Source: Planctomycetota bacterium (GTDB lineage Bacteria > Planctomycetota > B15-G4). Taken from it: a stretch of 63,180 nt of DNA. The translations under genes were made by a program, and so were the position numbers. Below are positions 15,771 through 24,806 of the stretch, one piece after another (position 1 is the stretch's first letter; each line of letters starts with the position of its first letter). The stretch covers positions 1 to 63,180 of the forward strand of contig JAJDEQ010000165.1 of assembly GCA_029259695.1 (NCBI GenBank), read 5' to 3'. Under the pieces are notes generated by a model. That model ran no database searches. It was given only the letters and a program-made list of their open reading frames with translations, and was not told the origin of the DNA.

Positions 15771-16981
15771 ACGACTTCCGGGCTCACTGGGACCTCGATC
15801 CCGACGTCGTCTTCCTGAACCACGGTTCGTTCGGCGCCTGCCCCCGTGTCGTGTTGGAGGAGCAACAGCGACTGCGTCGGCGCATGGAGGCCGAACCGGT
15901 GCGCTTCTTCGTGCGCGAACTCCCCGAACTGCTGGACGAGGCGCGGCGCGAGCTGGCGGCCTTCGTGAACGCCCGTCCCGAGGACCTGGTGTTCGTGCCC
16001 AACGCCACGACGGGCGTGAACTCGGTGCTGCGCTCGCTGCGGTTCGCGCCCGGCGACGAACTGCTGGTCACCGACCACGCCTACAACGCCTGCGCCAACG
16101 CCCTGCGCTTCGTCGCGGAGCGCAGCGGGGCGAAGGTCGTCGTGGCGGCGCTCCCGTTCCCACTCTCCGCGGAGTCGCAGGCCGAGACCCAGGCCGAGAT
16201 CGTCACCGCGGTGCTCGATCAGGTGACGCCATCCACGCGGCTGGCGCTCCTTGATCACGTGACCAGTGCCACCGGGCTCGTGCTGCCCCTGGCGGAGCTG
16301 TCCCGCGCGCTCGCGCAGCGTGGGGTGGACGTGCTGGTGGACGGCGCCCACGCCCCCGGGATGCTGCCGGTGGACTTGCCGGCTCTCGACGTCCCCTACT
16401 ACACCGCCAACTGTCACAAGTGGATCTGCGCGCCGAAGGGGGCGGCGTTCCTCTGGGTTCGACCGGACCGCCAGGAGCAGATCCGCCCGCTCTGCATCAG
16501 CCACGGCGCCAACGCGCCGGCGGATGATCGCTCGCGCTTCATGCTGGAGTTCGACTGGACCGGCACCGACGACCCCACGGCCCGGCTCTGTGTGCCGACC
16601 GCCCTGCGCTTCATGGGCGGGCTGCTGCCCGGCGGCTTTGCCGAGCTGATGCAGCACAACCGAAGTCAGGTTCTGGCTGCCCGTCGGTTGCTGGCGGAGA
16701 CCCTCGACGTGCCGCTCCCGTGCCCGGACGAGATGATCGGCTCGCTCGCCTCACTGCCCCTGCCCGCAGGTGACACCCGCGGCCCTCTGTCCGCCTTCTT
16801 CATCGATCCGTTGCAGGAGGCCCTGTTGCGGCGCCACGGCGTGGAAGTCCCGGTCACGGCCTGGCCGGCGGCCCCGCGGCGTCTGTTGCGCATCTCGAGC
16901 CAGGTCTACAACGGCCCGGCCGACTACGCGGCCCTGGCCCATGCTCTGGCGGCACTGCTCGCGGAGCCCGTCGATCCGTAA
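15767..16981 (+). CDS. Class V PLP-dependent aminotransferase (isopenicillin-N-epimerase-like)
   Basis: A 404-residue fold-type I PLP enzyme. The cofactor lysine is Lys218 (ANCHKWICAPKG), preceded by the Asp of VDGAHAPG that pairs with the pyridine nitrogen, and by TSATG upstream. The opening FLNHGSFGACP is characteristic of the isopenicillin N epimerase / cysteine-desulfurase-like subgroup. The true reaction (epimerisation, desulfuration or hercynylcysteine-type lyase) cannot be told. The start overlaps the esterase stop by four bases, so the two are coupled even though a functional link is not obvious. Confidence 0.88.
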   Translation: MNDFRAHWDLDPDVVFLNHGSFGACPRVVLEEQQRLRRRMEAEPVRFFVRELPELLDEARRELAAFVNARPEDLVFVPNATTGVNSVLRSLRFAPGDELLVTDHAYNACANALRFVAERSGAKVVVAALPFPLSAESQAETQAEIVTAVLDQVTPSTRLALLDHVTSATGLVLPLAELSRALAQRGVDVLVDGAHAPGMLPVDLPALDVPYYTANCHKWICAPKGAAFLWVRPDRQEQIRPLCISHGANAPADDRSRFMLEFDWTGTDDPTARLCVPTALRFMGGLLPGGFAELMQHNRSQVLAARRLLAETLDVPLPCPDEMIGSLASLPLPAGDTRGPLSAFFIDPLQEALLRRHGVEVPVTAWPAAPRRLLRISSQVYNGPADYAALAHALAALLAEPVDP

Positions 16982-16997
16982 CCGCCGACGTCGCGCC

Positions 16998-17071
16998 CTG
17001 CTCGGAGGCGCTGCTCGGAGGCGCTGCTCGGAAGGCGCTGCTCCGGGGGCCCTGCTGAGGACGCTGCTCCG
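16998..17071. repeat. Intergenic degenerate 13-base tandem repeat
   Basis: About six imperfect copies of a roughly 13-base unit. Two perfect ctgctcggaggcg copies at 16998-17010 and 17011-17023 are followed by variants of 12-14 bases. It begins 17 bases after the aminotransferase stop and contains no reading frame worth calling. Decay increases downstream. Confidence 0.75.
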
Positions 17072-17252
17072 CTCCTGACGAAATCGTGTGCGGCGATCGG
17101 CTCGCGCCTGACACAATGTCGGGCCGCCACGACGGGCTGGCACGACGGGGCCGCCAGGAAGGGGCCGCCGCGACAGACTGCCGGAGCGGGGTCGCGACGG
17201 GGCTGGTGACCCGCGCGCGGCGTGCACACGCGAGATCCGATTCGCCGGAGAC

Positions 17253-17753
17253 ATGGAGATGATCGACATTCCCTTTGCCGAGGGAGACGTGAACCGCTGG
17301 CTCGTGTTCCTGCTCAACGCCGGCCTGGTGACCTTCGCCATCTGGTTCCTGTTGCGCCTGGTGCGGGCGATCGAGTGCCTGGGGCAGGGGCCCGAGCCCG
17401 ACGACTGGAACGAGGGCCGTGGTTTCAGGCGACTCGTGCTCGTCGTCGCCGGGGCCGGTGCGGTGGTCTACGTCTTGCGCGGCCTGTTCGGGGGGCTCGG
17501 TTTCTTCCGGGGGCTCGGGTCGGCGATCCTCTTCGCGACCTTCACCTATGCGGTGTCCTGGCTGGTGGGCTGGGTCGTGCGCGGGTTCACTGAAGAAGAC
17601 GAGTGGGAGCAGTACGCGTTTCCCCAGGAACCGATCGTCGACGAGGTTCCCGCGGGCAGCGGCGGCGGCGCCCAGCGAGTTGCTGACGAAGGGCCCCAGG
17701 GTGACACCTCGTTCACCGCCGAGACGAGCACGTCCGAGCCGCTGTCGAACTGA
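17253..17753 (+). CDS. Small membrane protein of unknown function
   Basis: A 166-residue protein with about three hydrophobic segments (near residues 16-35, 61-76 and 88-110) and an acidic, Ser/Thr-rich cytoplasmic or periplasmic tail of about 50 residues. No family was recognised. It starts at 17253 with ATG, 271 bases after the aminotransferase, and is followed by the DUF2270 gene 66 bases on. The gap before it holds the 13-base repeat and G-rich sequence. Confidence 0.65.
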   Translation: MEMIDIPFAEGDVNRWLVFLLNAGLVTFAIWFLLRLVRAIECLGQGPEPDDWNEGRGFRRLVLVVAGAGAVVYVLRGLFGGLGFFRGLGSAILFATFTYAVSWLVGWVVRGFTEEDEWEQYAFPQEPIVDEVPAGSGGGAQRVADEGPQGDTSFTAETSTSEPLSN

Positions 17754-17819
17754 CCGGCCGCAGGGCCGGGACGCCTCGAGCGTGATCGCCGCCGCGCGGG
17801 CGTCTATCATCGACTGCCC

Positions 17820-18662
17820 ATGACAGGGCAGGCTGATCGCCGCGGTTCGCTCCCCGCCGACTCCCCTCCGGGAGCAGCGTCCGCGCACGCGCCTGGAACG
17901 GCCCCACCCGGTTCGGGATCACCCGAGCCGCGCCGAGGGGTCGCAGGATCAGGCGGCGGACCACCGGGCCCGGGCGAGGCGCCGGTCGACTACGAGAGTT
18001 CGCCCCTCGAGCGCAACGCGTACGTCACCGCGGTGATCCACCTCTACCGCGGCGAGATCAGCCGCGCCAACACCTGGCGTCAGCGCCTCGACCAGACCAC
18101 CAACTGGGCCGTGTTCACCACCGCGACGGCCCTGGGCTTCGCCTTCAACACGCCCGAGCACACCCACTTCGCGCTGATCTTCGCCAACCTGCTGTTGATC
18201 ATCCTGCTGTTCCTCGAAGCGCGCCGCTTTCGTTTCTTCGACGTGTGGCGTTCGCGCATCCGCAAGATCGAGACCAACTTCTTCGCGCCGATCCTCGAGC
18301 GCGATCTCGACTCACCCCAGAGTCACTGGGGCCGGCTCATCGCGGCCGACCTGGACGAGCCGCGCTTCCACCTCTCCTTCCTTCAGGCGGTGCGACTGCG
18401 ACTGGTGAAGAACTACCTGCCGATCTTCGGCGTGGTGCTGTTCGCCTGGACGATCAAGCTCGCCACCCACCCCACGCCGGCGCGTTCGTGGGAAGACTGC
18501 CTCGCCCGGCTCGAGTACGACCCGATCCCGGCCTGGTTCGTGGTCAGCGGCCTGGGACTGTTCTACCTGGCGTTGGTGTGCGTGGCCCTGTTCTGTCGCG
18601 TCGACACGCGCCACCGCGACGACTGGGACATCGGCGAACGACTCAGCGACCTCGATCGCTGA
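17820..18662 (+). CDS. DUF2270 family integral membrane protein
   Basis: A 280-residue protein matching the DUF2270 pattern. A cytoplasmic region with YRGEISRANTWRQRLDQTTNW precedes two closely spaced transmembrane segments (about 98-130). After a loop containing RRFRFFDVWRSRIRKIE come two more membrane segments, near 200-220 and 240-262. Function of the family is unknown. The first 55 residues are Pro/Gly/Ala-rich and probably disordered. It ends shortly before the convergent RidA gene. Confidence 0.82.
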   Translation: MTGQADRRGSLPADSPPGAASAHAPGTAPPGSGSPEPRRGVAGSGGGPPGPGEAPVDYESSPLERNAYVTAVIHLYRGEISRANTWRQRLDQTTNWAVFTTATALGFAFNTPEHTHFALIFANLLLIILLFLEARRFRFFDVWRSRIRKIETNFFAPILERDLDSPQSHWGRLIAADLDEPRFHLSFLQAVRLRLVKNYLPIFGVVLFAWTIKLATHPTPARSWEDCLARLEYDPIPAWFVVSGLGLFYLALVCVALFCRVDTRHRDDWDIGERLSDLDR

Positions 18663-18734
18663 CTCGGTACCGCGCTCCGGACCGGTCAGGAGTTCTCGGC
18701 TCCGGGCTGGTAGGGGGGCTCGGCCCCGGGCGGG

Positions 18735-19127
18735 TCAGGAGTTCTCGACCACCGCGTCGGCCTCGATCTCGACCAGCATCGCCGGGTCGATCAGGCGGCT
18801 CACCTGCACCATGGTCGTGGCGGGACGCACCTGACCGAAGTACTCGCTGTGAGCGCGGCCAACCTCTTCCCAGTGCGCGATGTCGATGAGGTAGATGCGC
18901 GTGCGCACGACGTCCTGGATACGGGTATCGGCTCGGCGCAGGGCTTGTCGGATGTTCTTGAGCGCCTGCCACGCCTGGGCGTAGGGGTCGCCCTCGCCCA
19001 CGATGCGACCACCCTCCGCGGTCGCCGTCGTTCCGGCCACGTGCACGATGTTGCCCACGCGCACGGCACGCGAGTAGCCGACGGTCTGTTCCCAGGGCGT
19101 CGCGCTGCTGACGAGCTTGCGGGTCAT
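18735..19127 (-). CDS. RidA/YjgF family protein
   Basis: A 130-residue member of the RidA (YjgF/YER057c/UK114) family, which hydrolyses reactive enamine/imine intermediates from PLP enzymes. The arginine in VVRTRIYLIDI fits the conserved Arg that binds the carboxylate. The C-terminal glutamate region reads VEIEADAVVENS. Start at 19127 gives the usual family length. The last four codons and the stop are duplicated as a 15-base direct repeat 49 bases downstream. Confidence 0.88.
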   Translation of the reverse strand: MTRKLVSSATPWEQTVGYSRAVRVGNIVHVAGTTATAEGGRIVGEGDPYAQAWQALKNIRQALRRADTRIQDVVRTRIYLIDIAHWEEVGRAHSEYFGQVRPATTMVQVSRLIDPAMLVEIEADAVVENS

Positions 19128-19267
19128 GTGGGGCTCCGGGAAGGGGAGCGACGCGGCCCGGCCGACCCCGTCGCCTGCTAAGCTTGCCGCGGTGTCGCGT
19201 GCTCCGACGCGTCCGGGTTGGCGACGCGCGAGTCTACAGCAACGCATGTCGCGGGGAGGAACCAGTC

Positions 19268-19642
19268 GTGATCGAGACCGACGGACTCTACCACCTGCAC
19301 CTGATGGTGGCCGACATGCAGCGGTCGATGGCCTTCTACAGCGAGGCCTTCGGGTTCCAGGAAGCCTTCCGTGTGCCGCCCGACATGGTCTTCATGTCAC
19401 TCCCGGGACGGCACGACCTGATCACGCTGCGACACACGACCGATCCGGTCGGTCAGCGGGTGGGCGACAACGGTGGCGTACGTCACTTCGGCTTCAAGTT
19501 GCCCGCGGGCGCCGACGTGGGCGCCGCGGTGGCCGAGATCGAGACCGCGGGCGGCGCGTTGATCGATCAGGGCGAGCACGCACCGGGTGAACCCTTCGCG
19601 TTCGTGCGCGACCCCGACGGCTACGTGATCGAGCTGAGCTGA
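19268..19642 (+). CDS. VOC family (glyoxalase/dioxygenase-like) protein
   Basis: A 124-residue single-module vicinal-oxygen-chelate protein. Metal-ligand candidates are the first His pair in YHLHLMVADM, the His in VRHFGFKLP, and the Glu in YVIELS. The FVRDPDGYVIE ending is typical of the family. The start is taken as the GTG at 19268, seven bases after a strong GGGGAGGA site at 19253-19260. Substrate unknown. It is followed by the glycosyltransferase gene after five bases, so the two are likely co-transcribed. Confidence 0.83.
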   Translation: MIETDGLYHLHLMVADMQRSMAFYSEAFGFQEAFRVPPDMVFMSLPGRHDLITLRHTTDPVGQRVGDNGGVRHFGFKLPAGADVGAAVAEIETAGGALIDQGEHAPGEPFAFVRDPDGYVIELS

Positions 19643-19647
19643 TCGCG

Positions 19648-20811
19648 GTGGAGCGCGTGTCGGTCGGCGATCTGGTGGGGCGCGCCCTGCTGATCAAGGT
19701 GGCGCTGCTCGCCGTGGTCGTGGCCGCGGCGGTGCACGACCCGGGCGAGTCGCCCTACCTCGGGGCCCGGGAAGGCGACGCGCACGACATCGTCTGGTAC
19801 CTGGGGCGCGGTTACGACGCGCCGGCCTACCAGGGGCTGGCCGAGACGGGCTACTACGACCGCTTCAGCCGCAACTACCCGTTGGGCTTCCCGCTGCTGG
19901 TGCGCGCGGTCGACGTGCTGACGGGGAACCGTCAGACGGCGGCCGTGCTGGTGGCCAACGTGAGCAGCCTGCTCGCCGTGGCGCTGTTCATCGCCCTGGC
20001 CCGGCGCTACACGCGCGACCGGGCGGCCCTCACCCTGGCCACCATCTTCTTCGCCTGCACTCCGGGCGTGCTGGCCTTCGGCACGGTGGCCTACGCGGAG
20101 AGCACCTACGTGCTCGTCTCCATGTTGGGCTGGTGGGCCTATCTGCGAGCGGAGCAACGCGGCCACCCGGAGCCGGACCGGCACCAGGCTGCGGACGACG
20201 AGCCCGCCCGTGCGCGTGGCTGGCTGCTGCTGGCCGGCGTCCTGTTCGGCGCGAGCATCATGGTCAAGCACCTCGCCGGGCCGGTGTTGCTGATGCTCGC
20301 CTGGGTCGAGGGGCGGCGGGTGCTGCGGGCCGCGCCGAGCGAGCGTGCACGCACGCTCGGTGATGCCCTCGCGGTGGGCTGGGTGGTGCTGCCCGTGGCC
20401 TGGTACTTCTGGTGGAAGTTCAGCGCCCACGGCATGGCCGACCTGCAGGGCGACATCTGGCGCATGCGGTTCCAGTTCCTCGGTGGCGTGCCGAGCATGC
20501 TGGGGCTCAATGATCCGATCTACATCACCCAGATCGTGGTGACGCTCCCGCTGGCGCTCCTGCTCACGATCAAGCTGCGAGCCGTCGATGGCCGGCTGGC
20601 GCTGCTCGCGCTGCTGCTGCTGCTGGAGGCGTACAGCTTCACCGGCATCGCCGCCCAGTCGATCACCCGCTACACCTGGGCCATCTGGCCGCTTTCGCTG
20701 GGTGTGCTGACGCTGGCCGACCGGGCCACGGGTTGGGCGCTGTGCGGCGTGATGTTCCTGGTGTCACTCTGGTGCGCGTTGGGCCACGTGCTCGGCACGG
20801 CAGCTTTCTGA
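19648..20811 (+). CDS. GT-C type membrane glycosyltransferase (PIG-V/ArnT-like)
   Basis: A 387-residue polytopic membrane protein with about nine to ten hydrophobic segments. The first large loop carries acidic residues (EGDAHDIVWYLGRGYD) where GT-C enzymes place the catalytic Asp. The loop NYPLGFPLL and the segment FGTVAYAESTYVLVSM resemble mannosyltransferases of the PIG-V / family 39-like group that use lipid-linked sugars. The acceptor is unknown. The GTG at 19648, five bases after the VOC stop, is the apparent start. Confidence 0.7.
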   Translation: MERVSVGDLVGRALLIKVALLAVVVAAAVHDPGESPYLGAREGDAHDIVWYLGRGYDAPAYQGLAETGYYDRFSRNYPLGFPLLVRAVDVLTGNRQTAAVLVANVSSLLAVALFIALARRYTRDRAALTLATIFFACTPGVLAFGTVAYAESTYVLVSMLGWWAYLRAEQRGHPEPDRHQAADDEPARARGWLLLAGVLFGASIMVKHLAGPVLLMLAWVEGRRVLRAAPSERARTLGDALAVGWVVLPVAWYFWWKFSAHGMADLQGDIWRMRFQFLGGVPSMLGLNDPIYITQIVVTLPLALLLTIKLRAVDGRLALLALLLLLEAYSFTGIAAQSITRYTWAIWPLSLGVLTLADRATGWALCGVMFLVSLWCALGHVLGTAAF

Positions 20812-20862
20812 GCCTCGTGGCCTGCGCTGGCGTTGTGTCGTGGCGCGCGTAGGGTAGCTCCC

Positions 20863-22119
20863 ATGGAACACAGCTTCGTCACCCATCTCGAGGCCGCGAT
20901 CGACGGCACCCGCCTGCCCGCGCGGCAGCTCCAGACGACGCACGACGGGCGTCCCCTGTGGGTGCGCTACGACCTCGACGCCGTGGGGCGCGCCGTCGCG
21001 CGAGCCGACCTGGCAGCGCGCGAGCCCGACCTCTGGCGCTACCGCGAGCTGTTGCCCGTCGATCGCGACGAGGACGTGGTGAGCTTCGGTGAGGGCATGA
21101 GCCCGCTGCTCGCCGCGCCGCGCCTGGGCGCCCATCTCGGCCTGTCCCATCTGTTCGTCAAGGACGAGTCGCAACTCCCCACCGGCTCCTTCAAGTCGCG
21201 CGGCATGGCCATGGCGGTGTCGATGGCCAAGCAGTTCGGCGTGCGTCGCGTGGCCATTCCGACGGCGGGCAACGCGGGCGGGGCGGTGGCCGCGTACGCG
21301 GCCCGTGCGGGCATGGAGGCCTACGTGTTCATGCCGGTCGACACGCCGGCGGTGAATCGCTACGAAGCCGCGCTGTGCGGCGCGCGCGTGTTCCTCGTCG
21401 ACGGACTGATCAACGACTGCGGCGCACTGGTCAAGGCCGGCAGCGAACCCATGGGCTGGCTCGACATGAGCACGCTCAAGGAGCCGTACCGGCTCGAGGG
21501 CAAGAAGACCATGGGGCTCGAACTCGCCGAGCAGTCCCACTGGGAGCTGCCCGACGTCGTGCTGTATCCCACGGGCGGCGGCACCGGCTTGATCGGGATG
21601 TGGAAGGCCTTCGAGGAGTTGACCGCCCTCGGCTGGTTGGACTCGCCGCACCGACCGCGGCTCTACAGTTGCCAGTCGTCGGGCTGCGCGCCCATCGCCG
21701 ATGCGTTCGACCGCGGTGAGCGCTTCGCGTCCGCGCCCGAGCAACCGCACACGCTGGCGTCCGGTCTGCGCGTGCCCGTCGCGGTGGGCGACTTCATGAT
21801 CCTCGACGCCGTGCGCGCTTCGGGTGGACGTGCCGTGGCTGCCGCCGAGGAGGGCATCCGGGAGTGGATGGAGCTGGCCTGCCGGCTGGAGGGCATCTCG
21901 CTCTGCCCCGAGGCGGCCGTCTGCATCGGCGCCCTGGTGGATGCCGTGGAAGCGGGGCACATCGCTCGCGACGAGCGGATCGTCGTGTTCAACACCGGCG
22001 CCGCCCAGAAATACGTGGAAGTGCTGGAGACCGAGTTGCCGCGCATCGACTCGCTGCTGGTCGACGGCCGTGTCGATTGGGAACGCCTGGCTGCCGGCGA
22101 GCCCGCGGTCGCCTCGTGA
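20863..22119 (+). CDS. thrC: Threonine synthase
   Basis: A 418-residue fold-type II PLP enzyme. The PLP lysine is Lys111 in PTGSFKSRG, the phosphate-binding glycine loop is YPTGGGTG, and TAGNAGGAVAAYAAR follows the catalytic domain layout of threonine synthase, which converts O-phosphohomoserine to threonine. The N-terminal region GEGMSPLL also fits. It lacks the zinc-ribbon seen in some threonine synthases. No hom or thrB gene is nearby. Another fold-type II beta-eliminating enzyme is possible but less likely. Confidence 0.82.
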   Translation: MEHSFVTHLEAAIDGTRLPARQLQTTHDGRPLWVRYDLDAVGRAVARADLAAREPDLWRYRELLPVDRDEDVVSFGEGMSPLLAAPRLGAHLGLSHLFVKDESQLPTGSFKSRGMAMAVSMAKQFGVRRVAIPTAGNAGGAVAAYAARAGMEAYVFMPVDTPAVNRYEAALCGARVFLVDGLINDCGALVKAGSEPMGWLDMSTLKEPYRLEGKKTMGLELAEQSHWELPDVVLYPTGGGTGLIGMWKAFEELTALGWLDSPHRPRLYSCQSSGCAPIADAFDRGERFASAPEQPHTLASGLRVPVAVGDFMILDAVRASGGRAVAAAEEGIREWMELACRLEGISLCPEAAVCIGALVDAVEAGHIARDERIVVFNTGAAQKYVEVLETELPRIDSLLVDGRVDWERLAAGEPAVAS

Positions 22120-22171
22120 AGCCTGCGGATCTGCCGTAGAATCCGGTCTCCCCGGTTCGGGATGAAGCGCC

Positions 22172-23143
22172 TTGGTCGTTCAGTTGACGTGCCGCTCGTG
22201 CGGCGTACGGGTCAAGACGGCGGACAGCAACGTGGGGCGCGCCATGCGCTGCCCGCGTTGCCGCAGCGTGACCGTCGTCGACCGTGTCATCCGGCCGCCG
22301 GATGCCGTCGCGGATGACGGCGAGGAGCTGTCGCAGCCGAGGCAGCGCGCTTCGTTGCGGGACGCCGTCGGCTACGGCTTCGTGTTGTTGTTGCTCGGCA
22401 CGGTGTGCTTCTGGTTCACCTGGCGTGCTCTGGAGCGGCGCGACGGCGAGATCTCGGGGCTGCGCCAGCAACTGTCGACGGCGACCGAGTCCGCGTCCGA
22501 CCTGCGCATCGAGAACCGGCGTCTGCACAGCGAGCTCGACGCGATCACCGCCGGACCCGAGCGCACCTACGAACGGGCTGCGGCCCGGGCGCGGGACGGG
22601 CGCTATGTGGAGGCGCGCGACGGGTTCTCGGAGCTCATCGCGTTGTACCCGTCCCACGAGCTCGTGGCGCAGGCGCGCAGCGAGCGGGCACGCATGGAGC
22701 GCGTGATCACCGAACGCAACCTGTCGGCGACCGGCATCACCGTGGGCGGCGTGCGCTCGGGATGGGTCGCCGTGGGGCCGGCCGGCGCACCGGCGCGGGC
22801 GGGTGATGCACGCCGGCTCCAGGCGCCGACGCTGAGTCTGCACATCCGCAACGCGAGCGGCACGAAGCTCGAAGGCGTCTACGTGCGCGCGGACTTCATC
22901 GTGGTGGGCGGCGGAGAGAAGCGCGTGCTCGGGGACGGGTTCGTGCCGCTCGCCGCGGTGCTCGAACCCGACATGTCCGCCGAAGTCCGGCTCACCAGCC
23001 TGGGGACGATCGACGCCGATGGCGCAGGCGACGCGCTGCTGCTGCCGCGCACGGAGGCGCACGTGTTCGTGAAGCTGCCCGGAGAGGCGTTCAGACGGGT
23101 CGGCGTGTTCGACGTGGAGCGGGTGCTGATCGACGGCGACTGA
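22172..23143 (+). CDS. Zinc-ribbon membrane protein with coiled coil
   Basis: A 323-residue protein. An N-terminal zinc ribbon (Cys7, Cys10, Cys27, Cys30) is followed by a single transmembrane segment at about 67-84, a short coiled coil (about 88-120), a TPR-like helical stretch with YERAAARARDGRYVEARDGF, and a beta-rich C-terminal domain. This layout recalls the MJ0042-type zinc-finger membrane proteins common in Planctomycetes and Myxobacteria. Function is unknown. The start is a TTG at 22172, the only one placing the first Cys pair correctly with no better alternative nearby. Confidence 0.65.
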   Translation: MVVQLTCRSCGVRVKTADSNVGRAMRCPRCRSVTVVDRVIRPPDAVADDGEELSQPRQRASLRDAVGYGFVLLLLGTVCFWFTWRALERRDGEISGLRQQLSTATESASDLRIENRRLHSELDAITAGPERTYERAAARARDGRYVEARDGFSELIALYPSHELVAQARSERARMERVITERNLSATGITVGGVRSGWVAVGPAGAPARAGDARRLQAPTLSLHIRNASGTKLEGVYVRADFIVVGGGEKRVLGDGFVPLAAVLEPDMSAEVRLTSLGTIDADGAGDALLLPRTEAHVFVKLPGEAFRRVGVFDVERVLIDGD

Positions 23144-23177
23144 GCGCGCCGAGCCCTCCGTGAGCGGCTCGACGCGC
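23144..23177. terminator. Bidirectional hairpin terminator between convergent genes
   Basis: A 12-base-pair inverted repeat with one mismatch, 23144-23155 against 23166-23177, around a 10-base loop. It starts directly after the zinc-ribbon protein stop and ends 13 bases before the convergent heme-binding gene stop, so it can serve both. Confidence 0.6.
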
Positions 23178-23190
23178 CCGTCTCAGCGGG

Positions 23191-23595
23191 TCAGCTGATC
23201 GCTTCGACGCCGGCCGCCGCGACGGCGTGATCGTCCTCCACGCTGCTGCCCGACACGCCGATGGCGCCGATGACCACACCGTTCCCGTCGGTCAGCGGGA
23301 TGCCGCCGGGGAAGCTGATCAGGCCGCCGTTGCTGTGCTCGATGTTGAACAGCGGGCTTCCGGGCTGGGACAGCTTGCCGATCTCGCCGGTGGCCATGTC
23401 GAAGTAGCGCGCGGTGCGGGCCTTCTTCACGGCGATGTCGATCGAGCCGAGCCATGCGCCGTCCATACGCGCGAAGGCCTTCAGGTTCGCGCCGGCGTCC
23501 ACCACGGCGATGTCCATCTTGACGCCCATGTCCTGCGACTTGCGCAGGGCGGCGTCGAGGGCGGTGCGGGCTTGGTCCAGGGTCAGGTCGTTCAA
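23191..23595 (-). CDS. GlcG/HbpS family heme-binding protein
   Basis: A 134-residue protein of the GlcG/HbpS/PduO-C family. The family core is clear: [17 protein letters not shown], then ARTARYF, then [20 protein letters not shown] near the end. Members bind heme or cobalamin, or act as chaperone-like subunits; the role here is unknown. The start is taken as TTG at 23595 because a GAGGAGC site lies six bases upstream. An ATG at 23697 would add 34 residues that look non-coding. It is convergent with the zinc-ribbon protein. Confidence 0.8.
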   Translation of the reverse strand: MNDLTLDQARTALDAALRKSQDMGVKMDIAVVDAGANLKAFARMDGAWLGSIDIAVKKARTARYFDMATGEIGKLSQPGSPLFNIEHSNGGLISFPGGIPLTDGNGVVIGAIGVSGSSVEDDHAVAAAGVEAIS

Positions 23596-23831
23596 GGTCT
23601 GCTCCTCGTCCCGGGCGTGTCGTGGGTCGCCGGGGTGACTGTCGGTTCGTTCAGTCGGGTTGGTTGTCGGATGGTCTCCGGCCGCAAACGTCCCCATGGC
23701 GAGCGTTCCCGGCGGGCTACCCCTTCTTACACGTTTCGGCGCTCGCCGTCACCGGGGGTGGGTGTCTGGAAACGTCGCGGCCCCAGGACGTATCCTGCCG
23801 GGCCATCGCAAGCCCCACGGAGGACGCAACC

Positions 23832-24689
23832 ATGTCCATCGGCAACAAGTTCCTCGCCGCGTTGACGGCCATCGCATTCACCACCGGCCTCAGCGCCGAC
23901 ATCGCCGCCCAGGAGCGCACGCGCGCCGGAGGCCAGGAGGCCGAGGCGACCGGACGTGTCCAGAAGGAGAAGACGCGCGCCCAGGAAGCCGAGCACGCCG
24001 AACGGGGCGCCGACATCGCCGTCCGCGAGTGCGACAAGTTCATCGCCGCCCAGGAGATCGATCGCTCGAAGGACGGCTGGAAGATGAAGCTCACCCAGCC
24101 CCCGAAGTTCGACTTCGACCGCGACTCCGAGTACTTCTGGCAGCTCACCACCAACAAGGGTGACATCAAGGTGCGCTTCCTGGCCGAGACGGCCCCGATG
24201 CACGTGTCGAGCACGATGTACCTCACGCGCCTCGGCTTCTACGACGACCTCAACTTCCACCGCGTGATCCCCGGCTTCATGGCCCAGGGTGGTTGCCCGG
24301 CGGGCAACGGTCGCGCCGGCCCCGGATACAAGTACGGCGGCGAGTACGATCCCAAGGTCAAGCACGACCGTCCCGGGCTGCTGAGCATGGCCAACACCGG
24401 ACGCGAGCCGTCCGACGGCAGCCAGTTCTTCCTCACCTTCGTGCCCACGCCGCACCTCGACGGCAAGCACACGATCTTCGGTGAAGTCGTGGAGGGCATG
24501 GACAACGTGCGCAAGCTCGAGGCCGCCGGTTCGCGCGGACAGGGCGCTCCCAAGGAGCGCCTGGTGATCCAGAAGGCCGAGGTCGTCGTGCAGGCCAAGC
24601 GCGAGCACGACGAGGGCGGGATGCGCGAGCACGAGGCTGGCGGTCGCGAGCACGACGCCGGCTCCAGGCGCGAGAAGAAGGGCTCCTGA
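23832..24689 (+). CDS. Secreted cyclophilin-type peptidyl-prolyl isomerase
   Basis: A 285-residue protein with a signal peptide (cleavage near GLSADIAAQ), a charged linker, then a cyclophilin domain from about residue 100. Diagnostic stretches are FHRVIPGFMAQGG, LSMANTGREPSDGSQFF and HTIFGEVVEGMDNV. The catalytic Arg (FHR) and the Phe and Gln of FMAQ are present, so it should isomerise proline bonds in the periplasm. The C-terminal 30 residues are a His/Glu/Gly-rich repeat (REHDEGGMREHEAGG) that could bind metal. An excellent GGAGGAC ribosome site precedes the ATG. Confidence 0.92.
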   Translation: MSIGNKFLAALTAIAFTTGLSADIAAQERTRAGGQEAEATGRVQKEKTRAQEAEHAERGADIAVRECDKFIAAQEIDRSKDGWKMKLTQPPKFDFDRDSEYFWQLTTNKGDIKVRFLAETAPMHVSSTMYLTRLGFYDDLNFHRVIPGFMAQGGCPAGNGRAGPGYKYGGEYDPKVKHDRPGLLSMANTGREPSDGSQFFLTFVPTPHLDGKHTIFGEVVEGMDNVRKLEAAGSRGQGAPKERLVIQKAEVVVQAKREHDEGGMREHEAGGREHDAGSRREKKGS

Positions 24690-24806
24690 CCCCGACTTCC
24701 GGTTCGGGCTGCGCGGGCACACCGCATCGGATCACGGGGTTCGCTCCGTGACCGGTGCGGTGCGCCGCGCCCGGACCTCCCGGCACCTCGTGACGGGCCG
24801 ACGCAC

